From Oxalobacteraceae bacterium UBA6018 (GTDB lineage: Bacteria > Pseudomonadota > Gammaproteobacteria > Burkholderiales > Burkholderiaceae_D): a stretch of DNA of 35,499 bases. The stretch spans positions 1 to 35,499 of the forward strand of contig DIZW01000122.1 of assembly GCA_002428015.1 (NCBI GenBank), read 5' to 3'. The position numbers and the translations under genes were made by a program. The notes beneath the pieces were generated by a model, which was given only the letters and a program-made list of their open reading frames with translations, made no database searches and had not been told where the DNA came from. Below are positions 17,801 through 25,236 of the stretch, piece by piece (position 1 is the stretch's first letter; the number at the start of each line of letters is the position of its first letter).

Positions 17801-17881
17801 TGCCTGGGCGATCAGACCGGCCATCCCGGTCAAGGCCAGCAGTGCCGACGGCAGCACCTTTCCCTGCGTTTTACTCGTCAT
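14834..17881 (-). pseudogene. TonB-dependent receptor interrupted by one in-frame amber codon
   Basis: The frame codes for an outer-membrane receptor of the Xanthomonas/Caulobacter (TIGR01782-like) class: signal peptide to ~AYAQ, an N-terminal VVEVKGFRGSLETSA segment, plug motifs (IAESLNRIPGVQVAR, IQIRGLGTSFTKVLLNG, DLFRKLTVNKSPTA, GAAGVVDMRSARPFD), then a large beta-barrel. At codon 933 (15083-15085) a TAG interrupts it. The same frame continues for 82 codons of typical final barrel strands and ends LGLRMKF with the usual terminal Phe. One C-to-T change from CAG (Gln) explains it. Without the last strands the barrel should not assemble, so I call it a pseudogene unless the codon is read through or is a sequencing error. 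ATG at 17881 has GGGGAG upstream; the frame extends 14 codons further. Confidence 0.85.
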
Positions 17882-17948
17882 TCTTGTCTCCCCTTCATTT
17901 CGATGAAGCTTTGTTGTCATCAACTACGGACCAGCTATAAGCGCTGGG

Positions 17949-17977
17949 GCTATAAATTTGGTAGCGCAACCATTCAA
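17949..17977 (-). promoter_or_regulatory. Promoter candidate of the interrupted TonB receptor
   Basis: On the minus strand TTGAAT (17972-17977) and TATAGC (17949-17954) are 17 bases apart, about 70 bases before the ATG. Each hexamer matches the consensus at four of six positions. Confidence 0.4.
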
Positions 17978-17981
17978 ACGC

Positions 17982-18007
17982 AAAAAAGAGCGGCCTTCTA
18001 GACCGCT
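17982..18007 (-). terminator. Intrinsic terminator just upstream of the TonB receptor promoter
   Basis: Read on the minus strand, AGCGGTC and GGCCGCT form a 7-bp stem (one G-T pair) around TAGAA, followed by C and six T. It would stop readthrough from the upstream minus-strand gene before the receptor promoter. Confidence 0.5.
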
Positions 18008-18192
18008 GGAAAGACTGAGAAACCGAAGTAAGTGGTCATTAAAGCATTAACTTCATGGAGGGTCAATACAAAAATTGCCGAATTTCTTGCGATATGGCGC
18101 TTAGCAATGGCGTGCCAGTAGCCGTTCATGGGGAAATGACACCGCTATCTGTTAGCGTTAACAAAATACGACATTTTTACCGGATGAGAAAC

Positions 18193-18222
18193 AAAAAAAG
18201 GCCGGTTCGTCGGGAACCGGCC
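18193..18222 (-). terminator. Intrinsic terminator of the FMN glutamate synthase-like gene
   Basis: On the minus strand, GGCCGGTTC pairs with GAACCGGCC (9 bp, 5-base loop), followed by seven T. It lies 58 bases past the stop of the gene at 18281. Confidence 0.85.
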
Positions 18223-18280
18223 GATGAAATGCCACTGTTTTTCCTGAACCTGGACGCCCTGGGCGCGGCGCGGGCGTCGG

Positions 18281-19963
18281 TCAGCGTCCTGCCTCACTCG
18301 CCTGCCCTGGCCGCGCCTGTCCACGGCCATCGCCCTGGAGCGGCAGCGGACTAAACGAGGCCGCCTGGGCCACTGGCCAGTACAGGCCGAACACCGGCGG
18401 CATGCGCTGCAGCTGGCCCGGGTCGAGCAGCTGGCCCGGAAGCAGGTAGGGCAGCAGGGCCGAGGCCTGCTTGACCTGGTTGGGCGACACGCGTCGCACG
18501 ATGTGATGCGGTTTCAGTTGCGACGGGTGGGTCAGGCCGGCGGCGGCGATCAGCTGGGCCAGCGCCTTCATGGTGTTTTGGTGGAAGTGGGCCACGCGCG
18601 CGGTCTTGTCGGGCACGTCCAGGGCCTTCTGACGCTGCTCGTCCTGGGTCGCCACGCCGGTCGGGCAGCGGTCGGTGTGGCAGCTTTGCGACTGCACGCA
18701 GCCCAGCGCGAACATGAAGCCGCGCGCCGAATTGCAGTAGTCCGCGCCCAGCGCGATGGTGCGCGCGATGTCGAACGCGCTGACGATCTTGCCGGAGGCG
18801 CCGATGCGGATCTTGTCGCGCAGCGCGGCGCCCACCAGCGTGTTATGCACCAGCAGCAGCGCCTCCTGCAGCGGGGTGCCCACATGGTCGCAGAACTCCA
18901 CGGGCGCCGCGCCGGTGCCGCCCTCGGCCCCGTCGACGGTGATAAAGTCCGGCACGATGCCCGTTTCGAGCATGGCCTTGACGATGGCGAAGAACTCCCA
19001 CGGGTGGCCGATCGCCAGCTTGAAGCCGGTCGGCTTGCCGCCCGAGAGCGTGCGCAGGCGCTCGATGAAGCGCATCATCTCGAGCGGCGTGGAGAAGGCC
19101 GAGTGGCTGGCCGGGGACACGCAGTCCAGCCCCGCGGGCACGCCGCGCGCGGTGGCGATCTCGAACGTCACCTTGGGCGCCGGCAGCACCCCGCCGTGGC
19201 CCGGCTTGGCCCCTTGCGAGAGCTTGAGCTCGATCATCTTCACCTGCGGCGAGGCGGCGCTGGCGCTGAAGGTCTCCTCCGAGAAGCTGCCGTCGGCGTT
19301 GCGGCAGCCGAAGTAGCCCGAGCCGATCTCCCATACCAGGTCGCCGCCTTCCTCGCGGTGGTAGCGGCTGATGCTGCCTTCGCCGGTGTCGTGCATGAAT
19401 CCGCCGATGCGCGCGCCGGCGTTGAGGGCCTTGATGGCGTTGGCCGAGAGCGAGCCGAAACTCATCGCCGAGATGTTGAACACGCTGGCGCTGTAGGGCT
19501 GCGCGCGGGGGCAGTCCGGGTGGTTGCCGATCTCGATGCGGAAGTCGTGGCCGGCCAGCCGGGCCGGCGCGATCGAATGGTTGATCCACTCGTAGCCGGA
19601 CTGGTACAGGTCGAGCTGGGTGCCGAAGGGGCGCTTGTCGGTCTGCTCCTTGGCGCGCTGGTAGACGATGCTGCGCTGCTCGCGCGAGAACGGTTTACCG
19701 TCGGTGTCGCCCTCCAGGAAATACTGGCGGATCTCGGGGCGGATGAACTCGAAGAAGAAGCGGAAGTGCGCCAGGATCGGATAATTGCGGCGCAGCGCGC
19801 GGCGCTTTTGCAGCATGTCCGCGCTGCCGACCAGGGTCAGGGCGCCGGACAGCGCCACCAGCCACCACCCGGGCCCATGCCCGGCGATGGTGAGCGGCAG
19901 CGCGAGCGCCAGCACGAGGATCGACAGCAAAAAGGCGTAGTAGCGGCTTGAGACGGCGGGCAT
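18281..19963 (-). CDS. Membrane-anchored FMN-binding glutamate synthase family protein
   Basis: A 560-residue protein with two N-terminal membrane segments (~8-27 and ~32-47) and a C-terminal Glu_synthase (FMN-binding TIM barrel) domain. Visible motifs: NISAMSFGSLSANAIKALNA, GAKPGHGGVLPAPKVT, VDGAEGGTGAAPVEF for FMN binding, and a cysteine cluster C-x5-C-x4-C (CVQSQSCHTDRCP) as in the 3Fe-4S site of glutamate synthase. The glutaminase domain of the true large subunit is absent, so it is not a complete GOGAT; its substrate is unknown. GGAG lies 7 bases before the ATG. Divergent from the glutathione S-transferase gene. A decayed copy of its 5' end is at 27641-27763. Confidence 0.9.
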   Translation of the reverse strand: MPAVSSRYYAFLLSILVLALALPLTIAGHGPGWWLVALSGALTLVGSADMLQKRRALRRNYPILAHFRFFFEFIRPEIRQYFLEGDTDGKPFSREQRSIVYQRAKEQTDKRPFGTQLDLYQSGYEWINHSIAPARLAGHDFRIEIGNHPDCPRAQPYSASVFNISAMSFGSLSANAIKALNAGARIGGFMHDTGEGSISRYHREEGGDLVWEIGSGYFGCRNADGSFSEETFSASAASPQVKMIELKLSQGAKPGHGGVLPAPKVTFEIATARGVPAGLDCVSPASHSAFSTPLEMMRFIERLRTLSGGKPTGFKLAIGHPWEFFAIVKAMLETGIVPDFITVDGAEGGTGAAPVEFCDHVGTPLQEALLLVHNTLVGAALRDKIRIGASGKIVSAFDIARTIALGADYCNSARGFMFALGCVQSQSCHTDRCPTGVATQDEQRQKALDVPDKTARVAHFHQNTMKALAQLIAAAGLTHPSQLKPHHIVRRVSPNQVKQASALLPYLLPGQLLDPGQLQRMPPVFGLYWPVAQAASFSPLPLQGDGRGQARPGQASEAGR

Positions 19964-20036
19964 CGATCACTCCATGGTGGATGGCGGGCAACAATGCTAA
20001 GCTTAGCCCCGAATCCCTTCCAGCGAAAGCACCGCG

Positions 20037-20708
20037 ATGATCGTCGTCCACCATTTGAACAATTCGCGCTCGCAGCGCATCCTGTGGCTGCTCGAAGAGC
20101 TCGGGCTGGACTACGAGATCAAGCACTACCAGCGCGACTCCAAGACCATGCTGGCGCCGCCGGAGCTGCGCGCCATCCACCCGCTCGGGAAGTCGCCCGT
20201 GATCACCGACGGCGACACCGTGGTGGCCGAATCGGGCGCCATCATCGACTACCTGACCAAGCGCTATGGCCACGGCCGGCTGGTGCCATCGGCCGGCACG
20301 CCGGACAAGCTGCGCTACACCTACTTCCTGCATTACGCCGAAGGCTCGGCCATGACGCCGCTGCTCATGAAGCTGGTGTTCGACCGCGTCGAAACGAGCC
20401 CGATGCCGTTTTTCGCCAAACCGGTGGCGCGCGCGATCGCGCGCAAGGTCAAGTCCAGCTACGTGCTGCCGCAGATCGCGCAGCACCTGGCCTACCTGGA
20501 GGCGGAGTTGGGCGCGTCGGGCTGGTTCGTGGGCGCGGCGATGACGGCGGCCGACATCCAGCTCAGCTTCGTGCTGGAGGCGGCCAGCGTGCGCGGTGGC
20601 CTGGACCAGACCTACCCCAAGCTGACGGCGTTCCTGGCGCGCATCCACGCGCGCCAGGCCTACCAGCGCGCGCTCTCGCGCGGCGGAACATATGAACTGA
20701 TCAAGTAG
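20037..20708 (+). CDS. Glutathione S-transferase
   Basis: A 223-residue cytosolic transferase. The N-terminal thioredoxin-like domain shows NNSRSQRILWLLEELGLDYE, the cis-proline HPLGKSPV and the glutathione-binding ESGAIIDYL; the all-helical C-terminal domain follows (AAMTAADIQLSF). It conjugates glutathione to electrophiles or reduces peroxides; the exact substrate cannot be inferred. The ribosome site is weak (GCGAAAG). The exonuclease gene originally followed it directly: its first 48 coding bases remain just downstream at 20718. A 28-codon deletion remnant of the transferase is at 27836-27922. Confidence 0.92.
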   Translation: MIVVHHLNNSRSQRILWLLEELGLDYEIKHYQRDSKTMLAPPELRAIHPLGKSPVITDGDTVVAESGAIIDYLTKRYGHGRLVPSAGTPDKLRYTYFLHYAEGSAMTPLLMKLVFDRVETSPMPFFAKPVARAIARKVKSSYVLPQIAQHLAYLEAELGASGWFVGAAMTAADIQLSFVLEAASVRGGLDQTYPKLTAFLARIHARQAYQRALSRGGTYELIK

Positions 20709-20764
20709 GACGACACATTGGCAAAGCTGCTCGCAATCGATGGCCTCAATATCGTCAGGCGCGT
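20704..20764 (+). repeat. 61-bp direct repeat, left copy (island boundary)
   Basis: Identical over 61 bases to 27925-27985. It spans the end of the transferase gene, the ribosome site and the first bases of the exonuclease gene. Homology stops abruptly at 20764, marking the left edge of the island. Confidence 0.9.
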
Positions 20765-20768
20765 TTGA
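20718..20768 (+). pseudogene. 5' fragment of the exonuclease gene, cut off by the island
   Basis: TTG start followed by codons for MAKLLAIDGLNIVRRV, identical to the start of the intact gene at 27939, then an immediate TGA at 20766-20768 where the sequence departs from the intact copy. Not functional, but proves that an exonuclease gene copy once followed the transferase here. Confidence 0.88.
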
Positions 20769-21320
20769 GCGCACCGGAGACAAAGAGCACGCGCGTCGGT
20801 GTCAATGCCCCGACTCGTCCGCTTCCCAGCCTTGGCTAGTCAGCTTGACGGTGTGTTTGACTTCTTTGCTGCGCCAGTTGATTTCCGTGTTGGCATGGGC
20901 ACTGGTATCCGGTTCCTGGTAGTAGTCCATCTGCGTCTACATCGCCGCCATTCCCTCCGGCGGCGCCGACCGCTCGTATGTGATAAGCGCAACCAGCGCG
21001 TGGAAAGTTGATGGCGCATCGCCGTAGGCCGGCGCCTGTCACAGACCGCCTCATATCCGCCGCCGTCACCATGCGCAGTGGGCGGCCGGAATCGGCCGCG
21101 TCCATGTATTCCAAGCGACTCCGGGAATAATCAACGGCGGCCGGCCAGCGGCGTCCAGTCGGTGTTCCGGCCCAGCAGTTGGCCGACCCCACTGCCCATG
21201 GCGCACACCATGGCGAACAGCTGCGCCGCGGTGGGCGCAAGGTCGACGTGCGGCACGTGCAGCGCGACCAACAGCCAGGGCAGCAATCGGGACACGCCGA
21301 CCATCATGGCGCAGTCCCAT
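20769..21320. other. Gene remnants at the left end of the island
   Basis: About 550 bases without a complete recognisable gene. Two minus-strand stretches look like protein leftovers: the short frame at 20802-20930, and a hydrophobic frame at ~21131-21340 (MMVGVSRLLPWLLVALHVPH, then a second hydrophobic stretch) resembling the end of a membrane protein. Neither has a recognisable family. The region looks like debris from insertion and deletion. Confidence 0.45.
20802..20930 (-). CDS. Short hypothetical protein, possibly a gene fragment
   Basis: A 42-residue frame starting MDYYQEPDTSAHANTEINWR and ending GWEADESGH. Its mixed, polar composition looks like real protein and not like an antisense shadow. 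An in-frame TAG lies just upstream of the ATG and no ribosome site is clear, so it may be the tail of a lost gene. No family recognised. Confidence 0.3.
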   Translation of the reverse strand: MDYYQEPDTSAHANTEINWRSKEVKHTVKLTSQGWEADESGH

Positions 21321-22508
21321 TCACTTGACCCGCTCGACACTCATATCGCGCCGGTATCCCGCAACGTGCATGACAACCCCGATCTTGTGACCGCTGTAGG
21401 CCTGCGTACGTAGCGCTGCCTTGGCATTCACGGAGACAATTTCGGGAATCGCGCCCCCCTCCGTCTGGCGCCATACCTCACCGTTGGTCAGTGTGATGTC
21501 GGTTTGTCTGGTCGGCCATCCGCTAAAACGACCGCGTATTTGAATGAGCATCGTCTTCCCCCCCTTCTTGTCACGAAGGAGTAATTCAGTCGAATTCTTC
21601 GCGACAGCCTTGTCGATGGGAAAGATGTGCATGCAGCGATAGATTCCTTGTGGTGGCTTGCGGCCCAACAATTTCGACGCGTCGTTCAGTTTGTCGTACT
21701 CCGTTTGATACTGTTCCTTCTCGTCGCAAGGCCCAGTCTCATCAGATGAGTTCACGACGATCTCAGCGACGGGATTGTCGGTCGCGGAAGCGTGCGATCC
21801 CCGTCGCGAAACCGCGCTCGTACCGGCAGGTGGCGGCATTGCTGCGCCGGAGTCGGCTACCCCGGCATGCGGCTCGTGCCCACCCTTTAATTCTTCAATC
21901 TTTGCGACATAGCGCGGCAAGACCGCCGAAGCGAGTTCTTTTCCCAGCAGTTCGCGCTTGACGGAGAAGTCGATGTCACGGTCTAGCGACGCGCCGACGG
22001 TCTTGACGCGCATCTTGAGGTCCTTGGCCGCGACCAGTTCCTTCAGCTCCGCCAGGGGCACGGTGATGATGCCGATGTCGGCCATGGCGGCCGGATTTGC
22101 ACCTGATGCGGCATCAAAGCCTTTCGGTTTCCACGCACTGCGCTTGCCGTCCGCGATGATCAAGATTTCGAGAATCCCATTGGCCGGCTCCCACTGCTTG
22201 GCAAACGGGGAGCTGATTGCTGCGCCACCGGAGCGGACTTCAAACGAGACAAGGAACTGCAGGCGCACCTGCTGCGGTTGCACGCTGTTCCAGTCTGCCG
22301 ACAGCGCATAGGCCATGGTCGCGTCACCGCCGCCAATGACAGGCAGGGCGCGCTCGCGCATGTGGACGGATGTCGAACCGTCGAAGGTCTCGCTCTTGAC
22401 CACCACGGGGTCGCTGACGACGTTGACGAAGTTGTCGAATTCCGCCGGCGAGGCGCAACCGCCCAGTACGATGGCGCCAAGGACGGTGGCGAATGCGCGA
22501 ATATTCAT
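21321..22508 (-). CDS. Hypothetical lipoprotein of the island
   Basis: A 395-residue protein with a lipoprotein signal: MNIRAFATVLGAIVLGGC, lipobox LGGC with Cys18. The mature part is polar. A proline- and serine-rich linker near 220-250 separates two parts, the second (from ~255, GPCDEKEQYQTEYDKLNDAS) with two cysteines and a beta-rich end. No domain family is recognised. AGGGGA precedes the ATG. It is the last of the minus-strand island genes, 75 bases after the LuxR-type regulator, so it may be co-transcribed and act in the envelope with the receptor. Function unknown. Confidence 0.75.
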   Translation of the reverse strand: MNIRAFATVLGAIVLGGCASPAEFDNFVNVVSDPVVVKSETFDGSTSVHMRERALPVIGGGDATMAYALSADWNSVQPQQVRLQFLVSFEVRSGGAAISSPFAKQWEPANGILEILIIADGKRSAWKPKGFDAASGANPAAMADIGIITVPLAELKELVAAKDLKMRVKTVGASLDRDIDFSVKRELLGKELASAVLPRYVAKIEELKGGHEPHAGVADSGAAMPPPAGTSAVSRRGSHASATDNPVAEIVVNSSDETGPCDEKEQYQTEYDKLNDASKLLGRKPPQGIYRCMHIFPIDKAVAKNSTELLLRDKKGGKTMLIQIRGRFSGWPTRQTDITLTNGEVWRQTEGGAIPEIVSVNAKAALRTQAYSGHKIGVVMHVAGYRRDMSVERVK

Positions 22509-22583
22509 TGTGTTCCCCTACGAAAAGTAACGGAGCGATATTCGCACACGCGTGCTTGCTCCCGCATCCCACAAATGTGGGAT

Positions 22584-23747
22584 TTATGGGGGCGTGTCGA
22601 GGCTCTTGGCGACCAGTTCGGCCTGGCGCTTGCAGCCGGTCTTGGCGAAGATGCTGTAGAGGTGGGAGCGCGCTGTCTCGTAAGCGATGTGGCGCCGCTC
22701 CGCATATTCCTTCAGGGTGAGTCCCTCGAGTAGTCCGCGCAAGAGTAGCTGTTCAGATTTCGACAAGCCATATTGGCGTACGATCCGGTCCGCCGCGCCG
22801 CTGCTGGCGGGCGCCACCTCCTGTACGGTCACAATGGCCAGTGGCGCGGCAGGTTGGCGCAAGGCCTCATGGTGGCGAAATGGGGCGATCCTCAGCTCCA
22901 GCGCCGCCGACCGGTCAGCGGCAAGGTTCAGCACGCCGCCGCCAGCGCCCAAGGACTGGCCGCCGCTGACGCGCGCGGCGTCGCGGATCAGGCGCGCGAA
23001 ACGGGCGTCGGTTTGGACGTCCACCGGGCTGTTTGCAACGCGGAGTTTGCCTTGGCGGAGCCTGATGCCGGCGCGCTTAGCCAACAATGCCTCGGCCTGG
23101 CAATTCATCAGGCGCATGCTGCCGTCGGCGGTGACGAGGAACGCGGGGCAGTCGAGTTTCGCCAGAATTTCCACCAGCCCGGCCGCCGTTCCCGCCAGCG
23201 TGCCCATCGCGTCGGCAAGGCGCATGGCACGCGCCAAGTGGGGAAGCAGCAAATTGAGTCTGTCTTGGTCGGCCCGCTCCATATCGCGCCGCGGGTCCAA
23301 GTGGTGGATGCCGACGCCGACCGCGCGTTCGCCGTTGAAAGGGATGATGGCGGTGACGATTCCGAAATGGTGGGGGTGGCCGCAAATTTGCGGGAAGAAT
23401 TCATTGGCGATGACGGAGCTGCGCATTTCGCTGGGCGACACGAGTTCCCTTCCCATGACGGCTCTGCGCACGCCCGACTCGACTACGCGCCGCCCCCACA
23501 GGTCATGTGCGAAGTAGTAGTCGTCGTAGGCTTTGGTGGCGGCCTCGGACCAATTCGCGGTTGCGGCGATGGGTGTAGAGCTGGTCAGGTTGTTCCCGTT
23601 TACGCCGTCCAGTGTCAGGACGGCGCTGCCGGCGTCGAATGTTTGGGCGAGATCTTGCACGAAGCGTCCCCACAGGTTGGGATCGAGGCTCGCTTCGTAG
23701 AGGTGGCCGACCAGGTCGAGGAGAGTGCGTTCAGGATCGGGGCGCAT
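22584..23747 (-). CDS. LuxR-type helix-turn-helix regulator
   Basis: A 387-residue regulator. The C-terminal ~60 residues form a LuxR/GerE DNA-binding domain (LSKSEQLLLRGLLEGLTLKE, then AERRHIAYETARSHLYSIFA). The long N-terminal part is not a recognised autoinducer domain; the segment near 190-300 may be PAS-like (LDCPAFLVTADGSMRLMNCQ). No phospho-acceptor receiver is seen, so it likely binds a ligand directly. Its ATG at 23747 lies inside the end of the permease gene (17-base overlap), which points to coupled translation. Probably controls the receptor/permease genes beside it (inferred). The frame stays open upstream, but that stretch is antisense-like and overlaps the permease. Confidence 0.85.
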   Translation of the reverse strand: MRPDPERTLLDLVGHLYEASLDPNLWGRFVQDLAQTFDAGSAVLTLDGVNGNNLTSSTPIAATANWSEAATKAYDDYYFAHDLWGRRVVESGVRRAVMGRELVSPSEMRSSVIANEFFPQICGHPHHFGIVTAIIPFNGERAVGVGIHHLDPRRDMERADQDRLNLLLPHLARAMRLADAMGTLAGTAAGLVEILAKLDCPAFLVTADGSMRLMNCQAEALLAKRAGIRLRQGKLRVANSPVDVQTDARFARLIRDAARVSGGQSLGAGGGVLNLAADRSAALELRIAPFRHHEALRQPAAPLAIVTVQEVAPASSGAADRIVRQYGLSKSEQLLLRGLLEGLTLKEYAERRHIAYETARSHLYSIFAKTGCKRQAELVAKSLDTPP

Positions 23748-25125
23748 GCGGATCGGGCTCCGGGCCCGCCGGGAATTGCACACCGCGCCGCGCGAGTCCG
23801 ATGTACCCCAGCACGCTCGTGGCGAGGATGCCTGCGAGCAGCACATAGTCGGCCGTGGCGGCAGCGCGCAAGGTGGCCAGGAGGGCGCCTCCCGCCCCGG
23901 CCATCGCCAATAGGGGCCAGGCTGGCCACCAGGGCATCTTCCAACTGTGCTCCAGGTCCGCGCGGCGCACCCGGCTCAACAATGCGGCTAGCGCCACGAT
24001 AAAATAAATGAACATGAGCAACACGACGGTCATGTTCGCCAGCGCGGCCAGGTTCGACACCAAGGCCAAGGCGGCGGACGGCAGCATCAGGGCGAGGGTG
24101 GCGATCCAGGGTGAGCCAAGGCGTGGGTGGATGGCGGAAAATGCGCGATTGAGCGTGCGCGTCCAGAGCTGGTCGCGCCCGCTGGCGAACAAAAGCCGGC
24201 TGAGCTGGATCACAACGGCGACGTTCGCGTTGAAAATGGCCAGCGCGATCCCCATCGCCAAGCCGCGCGCCAAGGCCGGATGACCCAGGCCGGCAATCAC
24301 ATATCCCAATGGGTCGGGGTGTGCGAGCAGCGCTGGGACCGATCGCGCAGCCAACAGGATGGCCGTCAGCGGCGCCAGTTCGGCCAGCAGGACCAGCGCC
24401 AAGCTCCACACAACGGCGCGGGCGATATTGCGCGCCGGGCCGCGGGCGTCTTCGGCTAAAAGAATCGCCATGCCATAGCCATGGTAGGCGAAAATGGCTG
24501 TGCCCACCGCGGTAGCGATGGTCGCGAACGGCGTCGGCACCAAGGTCAACGGGCCAAGCATTTGCGGGGTGAACAGCGAGGCAGGCGCCTGGTGCGGCGA
24601 CAACGCCGCGCCAATGGTAACGCCGCCGATGGCGATCAGCTCAAGCAACAAGAAGCTGCCGGTGATGGCGGCATGCGTGCGGACATTTAGGATGCCCAGC
24701 ACATAGGCCGCCAGAATCGCAACCGCGGCGATCGGCGCTGGCGGCAGTTCGGTGGCAAATGCCAGGTTCAGATAGGGCGTGAGGCCGGTTGCCAACACGG
24801 CGGGCGCCAAGGCGGCGCACACCAGCATGATGACGAAGGTGACATAGCCGGCCAAACCTCCAAACACGCGTCTGGCGATGACGTACTCGCCCCCGGCGTG
24901 CCGATGCGCCGCCCCCAATTCTGCGTAACACAAGGAAAAGGCAAAGGCGAGCAGGGCCGCAATCAGAAAAGCCAGGAAGACGCCGGTCCCCGCCTGGTGT
25001 ATGGCCAGCGGCACGATGACGAAGACGGAACTGGCCGGCGTGATGCCGGCAACCGTAATCAACACCATTTCGAACACACCGAGCTGGCGCGCCAGCTCTC
25101 CCTTGCGATCGACTCGCATGTCCAT
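23731..25125 (-). CDS. APC-superfamily amino acid/amine permease
   Basis: A 464-residue inner-membrane transporter with about twelve hydrophobic segments. The first helix carries the APC signature (ELARQLGVFEMVLITVAGIT), and AELGAAHRHAGGEYVIARRV matches the helix 2-3 region of amino acid permeases. Members import amino acids, amines or related cations by proton symport or exchange; the substrate here is unknown. I chose ATG 25125. A TTG at 25155 in the same frame would lie only ~8 bases from the likely transcript start and has no ribosome site. It follows the TonB receptor after 111 bases and overlaps the regulator gene downstream. Confidence 0.87.
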   Translation of the reverse strand: MDMRVDRKGELARQLGVFEMVLITVAGITPASSVFVIVPLAIHQAGTGVFLAFLIAALLAFAFSLCYAELGAAHRHAGGEYVIARRVFGGLAGYVTFVIMLVCAALAPAVLATGLTPYLNLAFATELPPAPIAAVAILAAYVLGILNVRTHAAITGSFLLLELIAIGGVTIGAALSPHQAPASLFTPQMLGPLTLVPTPFATIATAVGTAIFAYHGYGMAILLAEDARGPARNIARAVVWSLALVLLAELAPLTAILLAARSVPALLAHPDPLGYVIAGLGHPALARGLAMGIALAIFNANVAVVIQLSRLLFASGRDQLWTRTLNRAFSAIHPRLGSPWIATLALMLPSAALALVSNLAALANMTVVLLMFIYFIVALAALLSRVRRADLEHSWKMPWWPAWPLLAMAGAGGALLATLRAAATADYVLLAGILATSVLGYIGLARRGVQFPAGPEPDPHAPRS

Positions 25126-25169
25126 AATCAAGCGGCTCAACGCGAAAGCTTTCAAAATTTGAAAATGTA

Positions 25170-25178
25170 TTTATATCA
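25170..25178 (-). promoter_or_regulatory. Extended -10 promoter of the permease-regulator genes
   Basis: On the minus strand TGATATAAA fits the extended -10 pattern TGnTATAAT, in an AT-rich gap between the receptor stop and the permease. Transcription would begin near 25163 and give a ~38-base leader to the ATG at 25125. Confidence 0.45.
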
Positions 25179-25236
25179 TCTCATGCCTTTTTATTCACAG
25201 CAAGATATCTGGTTTACTGCAAATCTGACCTCATGG

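Larger units (their letters stand above)
17882..18280. other. Intergenic region between TonB receptor and FMN glutamate synthase-like gene
   Basis: About 400 bases, AT-richer than its neighbours. It holds the receptor promoter candidate and two minus-strand terminators (17982-18007, 18193-18222). Nothing gene-like is seen in between. Confidence 0.6.

Noticed and set aside
18503..19951. 482-codon plus-strand frame opposite the glutamate synthase-like gene
   Set aside because: Antisense shadow with repetitive Arg/Gly/Ala/His content.
22773..24002. 409-codon plus-strand frame opposite the LuxR regulator and permease end
   Set aside because: Antisense shadow; the regulator's helix-turn-helix on the other strand is clear.
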